From contig CALUIS010000006.1 of NCBI GenBank assembly GCA_944320765.1, forward strand, positions 61,118 through 125,117: a stretch of DNA of 64,000 bases. Direction: 5' to 3'. The notes below the pieces were generated by a model. It was not told the DNA's origin. It saw only the letters and a list, made by a program, of their open reading frames with translations, and did no database searches. This DNA comes from an uncultured Paraprevotella sp. Lineage in GTDB: Bacteria; Bacteroidota; Bacteroidia; Bacteroidales; Bacteroidaceae. Of the stretch, positions 1-8,366 are shown one piece after another. The translations under genes were made by a program, and so were the position numbers. Numbering within the stretch: position 1 is the stretch's first letter; each line of letters starts with the position of its first letter.

Positions 1-146
1 CCAACGGATACCACATCCGCCGCGACGCCATCGACCACAACATTCCCCTGATGACGAACGCCCGTCTGGCCAAGGCCTTCATCGAGGCGTTCTGCCAGAT
101 GGATATGGAACAGATTCAGATCAAGAGCTGGCAGGAGTATAAATAG
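1..146 (+). CDS. carB: Carbamoyl-phosphate synthase large subunit, C-terminal end (partial; first carB paralogue)
   Basis: Only the last 47 codons are inside the window; the frame begins at base 3 and ends at TAG 144-146. The translation ends in KSWQEYK and contains NIPLMTNARLAKAF. This aligns closely with the last residues of the complete CarB at 54970-58209, which ends KSWDEYK and has NIPLITNSRLASAF. CarB makes carbamoyl phosphate from bicarbonate, ammonia and two ATP. The C-terminal MGS-like domain binds the allosteric effectors. About two thirds of these residues match, so this is a separate paralogue and not a recent duplicate. Function is inferred from this short tail only. Confidence 0.85.
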   Translation, partial: NGYHIRRDAIDHNIPLMTNARLAKAFIEAFCQMDMEQIQIKSWQEYK

Positions 147-178
147 GTCTCTGTAAGGAATAACTGCTCCACCTTTTG

Positions 179-222
179 AAGTGTGTCCCAAAAGTTTTGT
201 GTCCAACTTTTGGGGGACACTT
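179..222. terminator. Long hairpin between two convergent genes, probable bidirectional terminator
   Basis: Arms 179-196 and 205-222 pair at 16 of 18 positions around an 8-nt loop. The hairpin lies between the carB stop and the stop of the minus-strand gene ending at 227. The core is CCCAAAAGTT / AACTTTTGGG, so either strand gives a T-rich arm. Confidence 0.75.
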
Positions 223-226
223 CATT

Positions 227-1048
227 TCAGAGTTCCAGCATCTTCTTTTCCCGTTTCAGGTCTTGTGCGTCCAATGACGGCGACGGTACGGTGCAGGTCT
301 TGATGAAATCACCCGTTTGGCAAGTGTAGTCATAGTACGGCATCAGTTCTTCCGGGATTTGTCCTTTCGGGATGATTTCCCCCTTCAGGGCAAGGAAGTC
401 GCCCATGTCCGTGCTGTCGGACTGCTTGACGAAGAGAATCCGCCGGGCTATAGGGTTGCGGTTGTAGTCCAGGCAGAGATAAAGCCCTTTCAGCATTTGC
501 GGAAAATCGTACATGGGCAACTGCAGGTAGATGGTGAAGAGTGCCAGTTCCGGACTTTCCCGCTCGTTGAACAGAATGTAGGAGCTGGTGTGGTTGTTGA
601 AGAGTGCCACTCCCGTATGGGTGGTGTTATAGGCACTCATGTGTACCACCCGCGCATATTCGCTGTTGTCGGCTGCCGTGATGAGATATGGCTCTGCCTT
701 CAGCGCGCCCGCTGCCGAGGAGAGGCTGTAACTGAGGTATATGCCGCTATAGTTGTAGGCTTCTTGGGCTGAGGCCCGGGATTCTTTGGCCATCATCTCC
801 CAAAACGGGCATTTCTTTTTTTCGTCGTCTGCTGGCGGTTCCAGCTCGAAAAGGCGGGCCTTCATCTCGGCCAGACTGCCGAGCAGCCGTTTCTTGGACA
901 CGTTGTTTACTTGCGAGAGGGCATAATCCAAGGCCTCTTCCGGGATGATTCCCCTTTTGACTTCCCCGATGTAGGTGGGCAGCACGCTGGAGTAGAGCGA
1001 GGACAACACGCTGGCCGCCATTTCCGTGCGGTCGGCGATTTCCTTCAT
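227..1048 (-). CDS. Uncharacterised protein with an HTH-like N-terminus, probably 5'-truncated
   Basis: The reading frame stays open to 1153, but everything upstream of the Met codon at 1048 is the complement of a phnW remnant, so 1048 is the latest plausible start. From there the protein is about 273 aa. It opens with [18 protein letters not shown], which resembles the recognition part of a helix-turn-helix (K-IA-R-G-----VLS). A charged linker near residues 70-80 and a mixed alpha/beta C-terminal part with no motif I recognise follow. An HTH protein would normally carry another 15-20 residues before this point, so the gene has probably lost its first helix. It could instead be an intact short-start protein. 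Its stop faces carB across a shared terminator. Confidence 0.55.
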   Translation of the reverse strand: MKEIADRTEMAASVLSSLYSSVLPTYIGEVKRGIIPEEALDYALSQVNNVSKKRLLGSLAEMKARLFELEPPADDEKKKCPFWEMMAKESRASAQEAYNYSGIYLSYSLSSAAGALKAEPYLITAADNSEYARVVHMSAYNTTHTGVALFNNHTSSYILFNERESPELALFTIYLQLPMYDFPQMLKGLYLCLDYNRNPIARRILFVKQSDSTDMGDFLALKGEIIPKGQIPEELMPYYDYTCQTGDFIKTCTVPSPSLDAQDLKREKKMLEL

Positions 1049-1420
1049 CTTCACTCCGCCCACCCATGTGGTCCGCGCCTTCAAGGAAGCCATGGACGAA
1101 CTGAAGGCCGAGGGTGGGGTGGAACCCGTTATGCCCGTTACTGCAAGAACCACGAGGTTTTGGTCAGCGGTATGGAGGCACTCGGCTTCAAGGCTCTTCT
1201 TCCTGCCGCCGTGCAGTCGCCCGTCATCACCTCGTTCCTGTATCCCGAGGCGGATTTCGATTTCAAATCTTTTTACGCAAAGTTGAAGGAGAGAGGCTTC
1301 GTCATCTATCCGGGCAAGATATCACAGGCCGACACGTTCCGCATCGGGAACATCGGCGATGTATATCCTGAAGATTTCAAACGTTTGGTGGAAGCAGTGA
1401 AGGCTTGCCGCGAGGCGTGA
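1049..1420 (+). pseudogene. phnW: phnW remnant: C-terminal part of 2-aminoethylphosphonate-pyruvate transaminase, frameshifted
   Basis: The first piece reads [18 protein letters not shown] and matches the PhnW signature FTSPTHTV-AF. A one-base deletion near 1121-1124 then shifts the frame. Reading continues as [19 protein letters not shown], then [11 protein letters not shown] and [14 protein letters not shown] to the TGA at 1418-1420. All of these belong to the C-terminal domain of this PLP-dependent aminotransferase, which uses 2-aminoethylphosphonate and pyruvate. The catalytic N-terminal two thirds, including the PLP lysine, are absent and replaced at about 1049 by the opposite-strand regulator-like gene. 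It is therefore non-functional. No other phosphonate gene is nearby. Confidence 0.88.
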
Positions 1421-1441
1421 TATAAATGGTATGTGTGAAGA

Positions 1442-1479
1442 AAATCTCCCGCAGGGTCCAATGCCCTGACGGGAGATTT
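1442..1479 (+). terminator. Rho-independent-type hairpin after the phnW remnant
   Basis: AAATCTCCCG at 1442-1451 pairs perfectly with CGGGAGATTT at 1470-1479. An inner CAGGG/CCCTG stem extends it. It sits 21 bases after the phnW stop. I see nothing else definite from 1480 to 1697. Confidence 0.75.
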
Positions 1480-1697
1480 CCGAATAAAAAGGAAGCTTTG
1501 CGTCTGTGGCCTGTTGCTGGCTGCCATTTCTATGGCGGAGCAGGAGAGGCGGATGTGCGAAAGGCGGAAACAGAAGTGCGTATGAATCCGTGGACGTAAA
1601 ACCCCTCAGGTCTTGCAGGCCAGCCCCCTGCAAGGCGGGGCAGTTTATTCATTAATTAAAAAAAGATAAGATTGTCGGCCATGTAGGTTTTTTATCG

Positions 1698-1705
1698 TAT
1701 TTTTG
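1698..1705 (+). promoter_or_regulatory. Bacteroidetes -7 element for the HD-domain gene
   Basis: TATTTTTG fits TAnnTTTG. Transcription would start near 1712, leaving a short leader before the ATG at 1725 and arguing against the TTG at 1716 as the start. Confidence 0.5.
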
Positions 1706-1724
1706 TGCCATTGATTTGAAACGA

Positions 1725-2282
1725 ATGGAAATGGATGCGATAGCTTTGATTGATAAATATTATGCCGCCACGCCCGGATTGAGGGATATCCTATGGCTTC
1801 ACAGCCGGAAGGTGGCCGACCGCTGCCTGAGGATAGCGGCCTTGCACCCGGAACTGCGGCTGGACCTGAAGTTCGTGGAAGAGGCGGCCTTGCTGCACGA
1901 CATCGGCATCCTGCGCACCGATGCGCCCGAAATCCTTTGCACGGGCGACGCGCCCTATATCTGCCACGGCTACATCGGGGCGGAGATGATGCGGGCGGAA
2001 GGCTTCCCGCGCCATGCCCGGGTGTGCGAGCGGCACACGGGGGCGGGCATCCCGAAGGAGGAGATCATGGAGAAGAAGATTCCGATACCCGTGCAGGACT
2101 ATTTCCCCGAGACGCTGGAGGAGCAGCTGGTGTGCTACGCGGACAAATTCTACTCCAAATCCCATCTCGGCAGGGAACGCACACCGGAGCAGGCCCTCAA
2201 GAGCGTGAGGAAGCACGGGGAGGAAGGAGCGGACCGTTTCCGTCATTGGATGGATATTTTTACGGAAAATATCGGGCGTTAA
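1725..2282 (+). CDS. HD-domain phosphohydrolase-like protein
   Basis: A protein of about 185 aa. The HD-superfamily metal site is visible as LHSRKVADR, then AALLHDIG (the HD pair) and further on HTGAG and YADKFYSK. This pattern is typical of single-domain HDIG proteins that hydrolyse phosphate esters or nucleotides. The substrate cannot be told from sequence. The ATG at 1725 is chosen over the TTG at 1716 because the -7 element at 1698-1705 would put the transcript start near 1712; a second ATG lies at 1731. lptD follows 56 bases downstream but has its own -7 element, so co-transcription is possible but not required. No signal peptide, so cytosolic. Confidence 0.8.
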   Translation: MEMDAIALIDKYYAATPGLRDILWLHSRKVADRCLRIAALHPELRLDLKFVEEAALLHDIGILRTDAPEILCTGDAPYICHGYIGAEMMRAEGFPRHARVCERHTGAGIPKEEIMEKKIPIPVQDYFPETLEEQLVCYADKFYSKSHLGRERTPEQALKSVRKHGEEGADRFRHWMDIFTENIGR

Positions 2283-2294
2283 GCGGATTTTGTG

Positions 2295-2302
2295 TAATTT
2301 TG
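2295..2302 (+). promoter_or_regulatory. -7 element for lptD
   Basis: TAATTTTG fits TAnnTTTG, 37 bases upstream of the TTG start at 2339. It supports an independent promoter and the non-ATG start. Confidence 0.45.
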
Positions 2303-2338
2303 CAGTCGCTTACGGGCTTGGAATAAGACGGAATTCGG

Positions 2339-5104
2339 TTGAAGACAAAGATAGCTATATTTCTTTTGGTAGGCTGTTCTTTCTGTACGCTGGCGCAAGA
2401 AGGAAGGAACGGAGGCTTTGTGACTTCCTATAGGGAGTCGCCGGGGGAGGTTCATGACAGCCTTCCAGCGGACAGCCTTTTTGCGGACAGCCTGACGCGG
2501 GATACGGTCCTTAATGATACGGTGCAGGCCGACACCTTGGATTCGGACACGGCGGAGGTGAGCAAGTCCGTATTGGATTTCCCGGTGAACTACACGGCAT
2601 CGGACTCCGTGACCTTCGAGTCGGGATTGGGCAATGCCAACCTGTATGGCGACAGCAAGGTGACTTATACCAACCTGGAACTGGACGCGGACTGGATAAC
2701 GATGAACCTGGACAGCAGCATCGTGCACGCCGTGGGGCGGCCGGACTCGACCGGAAAGGTGCGGAACCAGCCCATCTTCAAGCAAGGCAGCGACCAGTAC
2801 GAGCCGGAGCGCATCAGCTATAACTTCAAGACGCGGAAGGCTTTCATCGACAATGTGTACACGGAACAGGGCGACGGCTTCATGATCAGCGAGGAGTCGA
2901 AACGCGACGCGGAAGGCGTGATGTACGTGCGGCATGGGAAATATACCACCTGCAACGCCCGGCATCCCCATTTCTATCTGGCCCTGACCCGCGCGAAGAT
3001 GCATCCGGGAAAGAATGTCATCTTCGGGCCGGCCTATCTGGTGGTGGAGGACGTGCCGCTCCCGCTGGCCATCCCATACGGCTTCTTCCCGTTCAGCAAG
3101 AAGTATTCCTCGGGTTTCATCATGCCCACTTTCGGCGACGAGAGCATCCGCGGGTTCTACCTGCGTGACGGCGGATATTATTTTGCCATCAACGACAAGA
3201 TAGACCTGAAGCTGATCGGGGAAATCTACACCAAGGGTTCATGGGGGCTGAGCGCACAGTCCAACTACCGCAAGCGCTACCGGTTCAACGGCAATTTCTT
3301 CCTGAGTTACCAGAACACGGTGGAAGGGGAGAAGAACATGCCGGACTATTCCAAATCCACCAGCTTCAAAATCCAATGGACCCACCGCCAGGACGCCAAG
3401 GCGAACCCAACGCAGAGCTTCTCGGCCAGCGTGAACTTCGCCACCTCCAATTATGAGCGGAACAACCTGACGAGTATGTACAACCCGGTGAACTACACGC
3501 AGAGCACGCGTACTTCCAGCGTGGCTTATTCCAAGACATTCGAGCGCATCGGGCTGACGCTTTCGGGGTCCTTCAACATGTCGCAGAACATGAGGGACTC
3601 CTCGTTGTCCATGACCCTGCCCAGCCTGGACATCACCTTGGCGCGTTTTTATCCGTTCAAGCGGAAAAAGGCTGCCGGCAAGGAACGCTGGTATGAAAAA
3701 ATCGCGGTGAGTTATACGGGAAGCCTGAGCAACAGCATCAATACGAAGGAAAACCTTTTGTTCAAGTCAAATCTGATTAAAGACTGGCGCAACGGTATGC
3801 GGCACAGCGTGCCGATCAGTGCCACGTTCAGCTTGTTTAACTATATCAACATCACGCCGCAGTTCAACTTCACCGACCGTATGTACACCCACAAGGTGAT
3901 GCGGCATTGGGACGAGCGGGCGCAGCGCGAGGTAAACGATACGGTTTGGGGATTCCAGAACGTGTACAATTACGATATGAGCATCTCGGCCACTACCAAG
4001 CTTTACGGATTCTATACCCCACTGTTCGGAAAGAAGATCCAGACCATTCGCCACGTCTTTACGCCAACGGTCAGCTTCAACTATGCGCCTGATTTCGGCG
4101 CCAGCCGTTATGGCTACTATGCTTCTTATGTGAAAACGGACAAGGACGGCAATGTTTCCACAGTCAACTATTCGCCTTATAGCGGAAGCCTTTACGGTGT
4201 ACCTGGGCAAGGAAAGACCGGAAGCATCTCCATGGACATTTCCAACAACATCGAGATGAAAGTCCGGACAAAGAACGACTCGTTGAAGAAAATCAGCCTG
4301 ATAGACGAGCTGGGGGCCAGCCTGAGCTATAACATGGCGGCCAAGCGCCAGCCCTGGAGCGACCTGTCCATGCGGGTGCGCATCAAGACCCCGTGGAACT
4401 ACACGTTCAGCATGAACGCCGTATTCGCCACGTATGCGTACGAGTTCGACGAGAACGGCAATGTTCGCGAGGGAGACCGTACGGAATGGTCCTACGGGCG
4501 TTTTGGACGTTTCCAAGGTATGTCGCAGAATCTGTCCTATACGTTTAATAACGAAACTTTCAGCAAACTGTTTGGCTGGGGAAAAGGTCGGGAGGAGGAA
4601 AGCACGGACGAGGAAAGCGAGGTTGAGGATGTGGGCGACACGAATATTGATCCGGAGCGTAAAAAACTGGAGCGCGAGAGTGCGCGGAAAGAGCCTGAAC
4701 AGGCGGAAGTGGACGAGGATGGCTATCTGAAATTCAAGCTGCCATGGTCGTTTACAGTGTCGTATGGCGTGACCCTGTCGGAGAACAGGAACGGGAGAAT
4801 CAATGTGAAGATGATGCGCTATCCTTACAAGCTGACCCATACGCTGAACTTCTCCGGGAATCTCCGTATCTCTGACGGCTGGAACTTGACTTATTCTTCA
4901 GGCTATGACTTCAACTACCATCGCTTGTCCATGACAACGGCTTCCATCTCGCGGGACCTGCACTGTTTCTCCATGACGGCGAGCGTGGTGCTGAGTCCCT
5001 ATACTTCCTACAATTTCACCTTCTCGGCCAACGCTTCGGAACTGGCCGACGTGTTGAAATGGAAGAAGCAAAGCAGCTACAGCTCGAACATTGAGTGGTA
5101 TTGA
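2339..5104 (+). CDS. lptD: LptD/OstA-type outer-membrane LPS assembly protein (Bacteroidetes form)
   Basis: A 921-aa protein that starts at TTG with MKTKIAIFLLVGCSF, a signal peptide cleaved after ...TLAQ. Next comes a low-complexity stretch rich in D, S and T (about residues 35-75, repeated ADSL/DTVL units). An OstA-like beta-jellyroll segment follows (about 85-220; SVTFESGLGNANLYGDSKVT). The long remainder is rich in alternating aromatic strands typical of a 26-stranded barrel (YPFKLTHTLNFSGNLRISDGW-like strands near the C-terminus). The last residues are SSNIEWY, an aromatic terminus as used by BAM substrates. In the family LptD inserts lipopolysaccharide into the outer leaflet. An acidic insert (EEESTDEESEVED, around residue 760) is lineage-specific. 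Confidence 0.85.
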   Translation: MKTKIAIFLLVGCSFCTLAQEGRNGGFVTSYRESPGEVHDSLPADSLFADSLTRDTVLNDTVQADTLDSDTAEVSKSVLDFPVNYTASDSVTFESGLGNANLYGDSKVTYTNLELDADWITMNLDSSIVHAVGRPDSTGKVRNQPIFKQGSDQYEPERISYNFKTRKAFIDNVYTEQGDGFMISEESKRDAEGVMYVRHGKYTTCNARHPHFYLALTRAKMHPGKNVIFGPAYLVVEDVPLPLAIPYGFFPFSKKYSSGFIMPTFGDESIRGFYLRDGGYYFAINDKIDLKLIGEIYTKGSWGLSAQSNYRKRYRFNGNFFLSYQNTVEGEKNMPDYSKSTSFKIQWTHRQDAKANPTQSFSASVNFATSNYERNNLTSMYNPVNYTQSTRTSSVAYSKTFERIGLTLSGSFNMSQNMRDSSLSMTLPSLDITLARFYPFKRKKAAGKERWYEKIAVSYTGSLSNSINTKENLLFKSNLIKDWRNGMRHSVPISATFSLFNYINITPQFNFTDRMYTHKVMRHWDERAQREVNDTVWGFQNVYNYDMSISATTKLYGFYTPLFGKKIQTIRHVFTPTVSFNYAPDFGASRYGYYASYVKTDKDGNVSTVNYSPYSGSLYGVPGQGKTGSISMDISNNIEMKVRTKNDSLKKISLIDELGASLSYNMAAKRQPWSDLSMRVRIKTPWNYTFSMNAVFATYAYEFDENGNVREGDRTEWSYGRFGRFQGMSQNLSYTFNNETFSKLFGWGKGREEESTDEESEVEDVGDTNIDPERKKLERESARKEPEQAEVDEDGYLKFKLPWSFTVSYGVTLSENRNGRINVKMMRYPYKLTHTLNFSGNLRISDGWNLTYSSGYDFNYHRLSMTTASISRDLHCFSMTASVVLSPYTSYNFTFSANASELADVLKWKKQSSYSSNIEWY

Positions 5105-5167
5105 TGTGCCTTTACGGCATGTCGTCCGTATATATATAATAATGTAGAATAAGTCAACGCTGATATC

Positions 5168-7918
5168 ATGAAAAGGAAATGGTTTGTTCTTGCGGCGGTG
5201 TGCCTCGGGATGGGATTCCCGGAGGGGATGGCCGCCCTCGCGCAAGAAAAGGGAAAGACGGCGCATCCTTGCATCGTGACCACCCCCGGCGGGAAAGCTG
5301 CCACGCTGAAGCTGGTGGAACAAGAGGAATGGGCGCGCAAGGTCGTGGACGCGATGAAGGCCAATGTGGACCGCTATGCCGACAAGGAGGAGGATTATCT
5401 GAGTTCCAGGCTTTACATGAATTGGAAGACGCAGGCCCGGGACGTGTATATCCGGGGCGAGGTGTTCAGCCATGTGGGGGAGGAACGCGCCCCGGTGCCT
5501 ACGGTGATGTTCAGCGGGGCGAGGGCCGCGGCCACGGGGTATGCCCGTCCCGGCATCGACGAACGCCTGCCGTATGCCGACGAGACGAAAGGGGTGTACA
5601 TGCGGAACCGCAGCACGCCCGGTGCGCCTCCCGAATGGGTGCGCCCGGAGAAGGTGGGTACGCAGATAGAAAGCGGGAACATCGACATCATGCGGTGTGC
5701 CCGGGACGCCGCTTACTTGTGGTGGCTCACGGGGGAGGAGAAGTACGGGCGCATGGCGGCCAAGGTGCTGGACACTTACCTGCAGGGGATTTACTACCGC
5801 GACGTGCCGCAGGACCTGAACCATGGCCACCAGCAGACGCTGGTCGGCATGACTTCGTTCGAGGTCATCCACGAGGAAATCATTCCGGTGCTGACGGAGT
5901 GCTACGATTTCCTTTACGATTACATGGCCGCCCATTATGCCGGGAACATGCCGCTGTATGCTTCGGCGTTGAAGAAGATGGCGGATGTGATCATTAGGAA
6001 CGGCGTGCCCCACAACAATTGGGACATCATCCAGGCCCGCTTCATCTTTGCCATCGCCCTGGTGCTGGACGAGAACGAGGCTTATGAGGACGGAAAGGGG
6101 AAAGGGTATTACATAGACGTGGTGGAACGGGACCGTTCGTTGCGCCAGTGGGGGCTGAAAATCTTGGCTGATTACGGATTTGACGAGACGACGGGCATCT
6201 GGAACGAAAGTCCCGGATACAGCTGCAATGTGGTCTATGACTATACGGACTTCGCCTTGATGTTCGACAAATATCTGGGACAAGACCTGACGCAGAAGAT
6301 TCCCGTCATTCCGCAGGCGGTGGCCGCTACGGCGCAATACTGCTTTCCGAGCGGGAAAATCGTGGGCTTCGGCGACACGCATCCCTATCCGTTGCCGACA
6401 GGTTCCTTTGAAAACATGATCAAGAACGCCCGCCATCACGGCAAGAAAGAACAGGAGGAGAAGTTCACGGCCATGTTGCGGTGCTTCAACCCGGGATATG
6501 CTTCCGCGCAGTCCCAGCCTCGCACGGACGGCAATTTGAGGAATCTTTATCCCGAGGAGGCATTGCAGATAGATACCACCGTCGCGCCAGGCCGCATCAC
6601 CCAATATGTCAGCCCCACATTCTATTCTCCGCGTGTCAGTTGGTTGGTGCAGCGCAACGGGATGGATGCCCGCAACAGCCTGATGTATTCGCTCAACGGG
6701 AGCGAGGGAAATCATCAGCATGCCAACGGACTTTCCGTGGAATTCTATGGTAAAGGGCTCACGCTTGGTCCGGACGCGGGCATCGGGAAATCCAGTTATT
6801 TCGGATTGGACTATCATGAGTATTACAGCCAGTTCCCCAGTCATAACACGGTATGCGTGGATGGCATTTCTGCTTATCCGGTGATGAAGAGCAACCATTC
6901 ATTCAAATTGTTGCATAGCTATCCGGAACCGTCCAATGCGGAGGAACGGAACTTGGAGTCGGCGGATTATTTCCGGGGGGTATGCTACAGCGAGACTTAT
7001 TTCCTGGAGCCGATGACGCAGGCCGACCAGACACGTCTGCTGAGCATCGTGGACGCGGAGGACGGAGGATATTACGTGGATATTTTCCGTAGCCGGAAGA
7101 AGGAGGGCGGCGACGTGATGCATGATTATTTCTACCACAACTTGGGCCAGGACATGACCTTGACGGCGGCAGACGGTTCGCCGCTTTCCTTGCAGCCTTC
7201 TGAGGAATTGAGCTTTGCCGGTGGCTATCTGTATGCCTATTCCTATATCTATGACCAGCAGATGGCGCAGACGGGGCAGGACATCCGTGCGGATTTCACG
7301 GTGCGCCCGGAAAAGGGGGGAGAGGACATCCGCATGACGATGTGGCAACAGGGTATGCCGGACCGGAAAATCTTCCGCGCGTTGAGTCCGGAGACCGAAG
7401 GCCTGAGCCGGGACAACACGATGCCTTATACAATCAAGGGTGCGCCGACGCTGACTTATGTGGCTCGCCAGTCTGGCGAAGCTTGGACTCGTCCTTTCGT
7501 GTCGGTGTTCGAACCTTCTACCTCAACCGGAGGCAACCGGATTGAAAAGGTGGAATTCTTCACTCCGGAAAGCGAAGGCAAAGACGCGGCCGGCATTCTG
7601 GTCTCGTTGAAAGACGGGCGGAAGGATATGATCCTTTCCTCCGCAGACGCGGAAAAGGAAATCCGTCATGCCGGAATGGCCGCCCGGGCGGTTTATGTAT
7701 GCCTGCAGCGCAAGGAAGGACGGCCCGTGCGTTTCTTTATGGGCGACGGCCTGTCGTTCCGTGCCGACGACGTGGAGGTGCGGGCGGATGAGGTGGCTGA
7801 TGTGTCGCTGGAGAAACGAGGGGATGGTTGGTATTATACGGCCAGCGGCCCTTGTGTCATCGTGGTTGGCGGGAAAGAGGTGCGGGTGGAGGCATCGGAT
7901 ACGCTCCGCAAGTGGTAG
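5168..7918 (+). CDS. Heparinase II/III-type polysaccharide lyase, secreted
   Basis: A 916-aa protein with a signal peptide (MKRKWFVLAAVCLGMGF...ALAQ). About residues 40-420 form an alpha/alpha-toroid lyase domain (NWDIIQARF, WNESPGYSCNVVYDY). A Hepar_II_III beta-sandwich domain follows, with the signature NHQHANGLSVEFYGKG and LTLGPDAG around residues 515-545 and the metal/catalytic segment SQFPSHNTVCVDG. The family cleaves uronic-acid polysaccharides by beta-elimination, leaving a 4,5-unsaturated uronate. The GH88 at 14769 is the expected partner that removes it. The actual glycan (glycosaminoglycan-like or plant acidic polysaccharide) cannot be read from sequence; the neighbouring arabinofuranosidases favour a plant glycan. 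I cannot assign a PL family number. No obvious -7 element in the 63-bp gap after lptD. Confidence 0.85.
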   Translation: MKRKWFVLAAVCLGMGFPEGMAALAQEKGKTAHPCIVTTPGGKAATLKLVEQEEWARKVVDAMKANVDRYADKEEDYLSSRLYMNWKTQARDVYIRGEVFSHVGEERAPVPTVMFSGARAAATGYARPGIDERLPYADETKGVYMRNRSTPGAPPEWVRPEKVGTQIESGNIDIMRCARDAAYLWWLTGEEKYGRMAAKVLDTYLQGIYYRDVPQDLNHGHQQTLVGMTSFEVIHEEIIPVLTECYDFLYDYMAAHYAGNMPLYASALKKMADVIIRNGVPHNNWDIIQARFIFAIALVLDENEAYEDGKGKGYYIDVVERDRSLRQWGLKILADYGFDETTGIWNESPGYSCNVVYDYTDFALMFDKYLGQDLTQKIPVIPQAVAATAQYCFPSGKIVGFGDTHPYPLPTGSFENMIKNARHHGKKEQEEKFTAMLRCFNPGYASAQSQPRTDGNLRNLYPEEALQIDTTVAPGRITQYVSPTFYSPRVSWLVQRNGMDARNSLMYSLNGSEGNHQHANGLSVEFYGKGLTLGPDAGIGKSSYFGLDYHEYYSQFPSHNTVCVDGISAYPVMKSNHSFKLLHSYPEPSNAEERNLESADYFRGVCYSETYFLEPMTQADQTRLLSIVDAEDGGYYVDIFRSRKKEGGDVMHDYFYHNLGQDMTLTAADGSPLSLQPSEELSFAGGYLYAYSYIYDQQMAQTGQDIRADFTVRPEKGGEDIRMTMWQQGMPDRKIFRALSPETEGLSRDNTMPYTIKGAPTLTYVARQSGEAWTRPFVSVFEPSTSTGGNRIEKVEFFTPESEGKDAAGILVSLKDGRKDMILSSADAEKEIRHAGMAARAVYVCLQRKEGRPVRFFMGDGLSFRADDVEVRADEVADVSLEKRGDGWYYTASGPCVIVVGGKEVRVEASDTLRKW

Positions 7919-7941
7919 CGGTTGGCGCCCGTGTTCCTTTT

Positions 7942-8289
7942 TTAGAATAGCGAGGGATGGTCGGAAGGCTGTCCCTCTTTTTGTCTTTCTTCCGGGAGGC
8001 CTGTCTCTTGCCCATGGCTTTCCTTGAAGTCCATCTGCATTTGCCGGTATAGGTTGGGCTTCAGGGCATACCTGCCTCTTCCGGTGGCCGTGAACGGGGA
8101 CGACGGCTTGATGGATTCGGCCCAAAGGAAATAGCGCACGGTCTGATATACCCTTTCATAAGTCAGTTCGGGATTGAACAGGCCGGCGTGCCGGTTGTAG
8201 ACGTGCTTGGCCACCACGCCCACCGGCAGTCCTTCGCTGCCTTTCGCCCGTAATATTTCATAAATATCGTTATAAAAGGGATTCCTCAT
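7942..8289 (-). CDS. Uncharacterised winged-helix-like small protein
   Basis: About 115 aa from ATG 8289 (MRNPFYNDIYEILRAKG...). The frame is open further upstream to 8349, but that would run over the divergent promoters. The N-terminal part looks like a small helix-turn-helix or winged helix: alternating helices in VAKHVYNRHAGLF and YERVYQTVRYFLW, then a possible beta-wing with basic residues (GRGRYAL). The C-terminus is polar and low-complexity. No family is named with confidence; a DNA-binding or regulatory role is inference. The -7 element at 8294-8301 lies almost on the start codon. Divergent from the lipoprotein gene at 8367. Confidence 0.6.
   Translation of the reverse strand: MRNPFYNDIYEILRAKGSEGLPVGVVAKHVYNRHAGLFNPELTYERVYQTVRYFLWAESIKPSSPFTATGRGRYALKPNLYRQMQMDFKESHGQETGLPEERQKEGQPSDHPSLF
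7951..7985 (+). terminator. Terminator of the lyase gene, overlapping the 3' end of a convergent gene
   Basis: GAGGGA at 7952-7957 pairs with TCCCTC at 7972-7977 and is followed by TTTTTGTCTTTC. It lies inside the last codons of the minus-strand gene. Confidence 0.65.
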
Positions 8290-8293
8290 GTTG

Positions 8294-8301
8294 CAAAGAT
8301 A
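8294..8301 (-). promoter_or_regulatory. -7 element for the small winged-helix-like gene
   Basis: On the minus strand this reads TATCTTTG. It ends only 5 bases before the ATG at 8289, so the mRNA would have almost no leader. Confidence 0.5.
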
Positions 8302-8333
8302 AATATAAAAGGGGATTCTTTCAATAAATTGGT

Positions 8334-8341
8334 TATCTTTG
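8334..8341 (+). promoter_or_regulatory. -7 element for the BACON-like lipoprotein operon
   Basis: TATCTTTG, 26 bases before the ATG at 8367. Back-to-back with the minus-strand element at 8294-8301. Confidence 0.6.
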
Positions 8342-8366
8342 CTCGTCATTTAAATGAAATAATCTC

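Noticed and set aside
911..1420. 169-aa plus-strand ORF taken as a whole gene
   Set aside because: Only its last ~100 codons match PhnW; the first part is antisense of the regulator-like gene and the joint needs a frameshift.
4898..6898. 666-aa open frame on the minus strand opposite lptD/lyase
   Set aside because: Spans two clear genes in antisense, has His/Arg-rich composition typical of reverse-complement GC-rich coding DNA, and no motif.
5168..7918. Assignment as true heparin lyase acting on host heparan
   Set aside because: Family signatures fit heparinase II/III-type lyases in general; the neighbours are arabinofuranosidases and no sulfatase or glycosaminoglycan gene is present.
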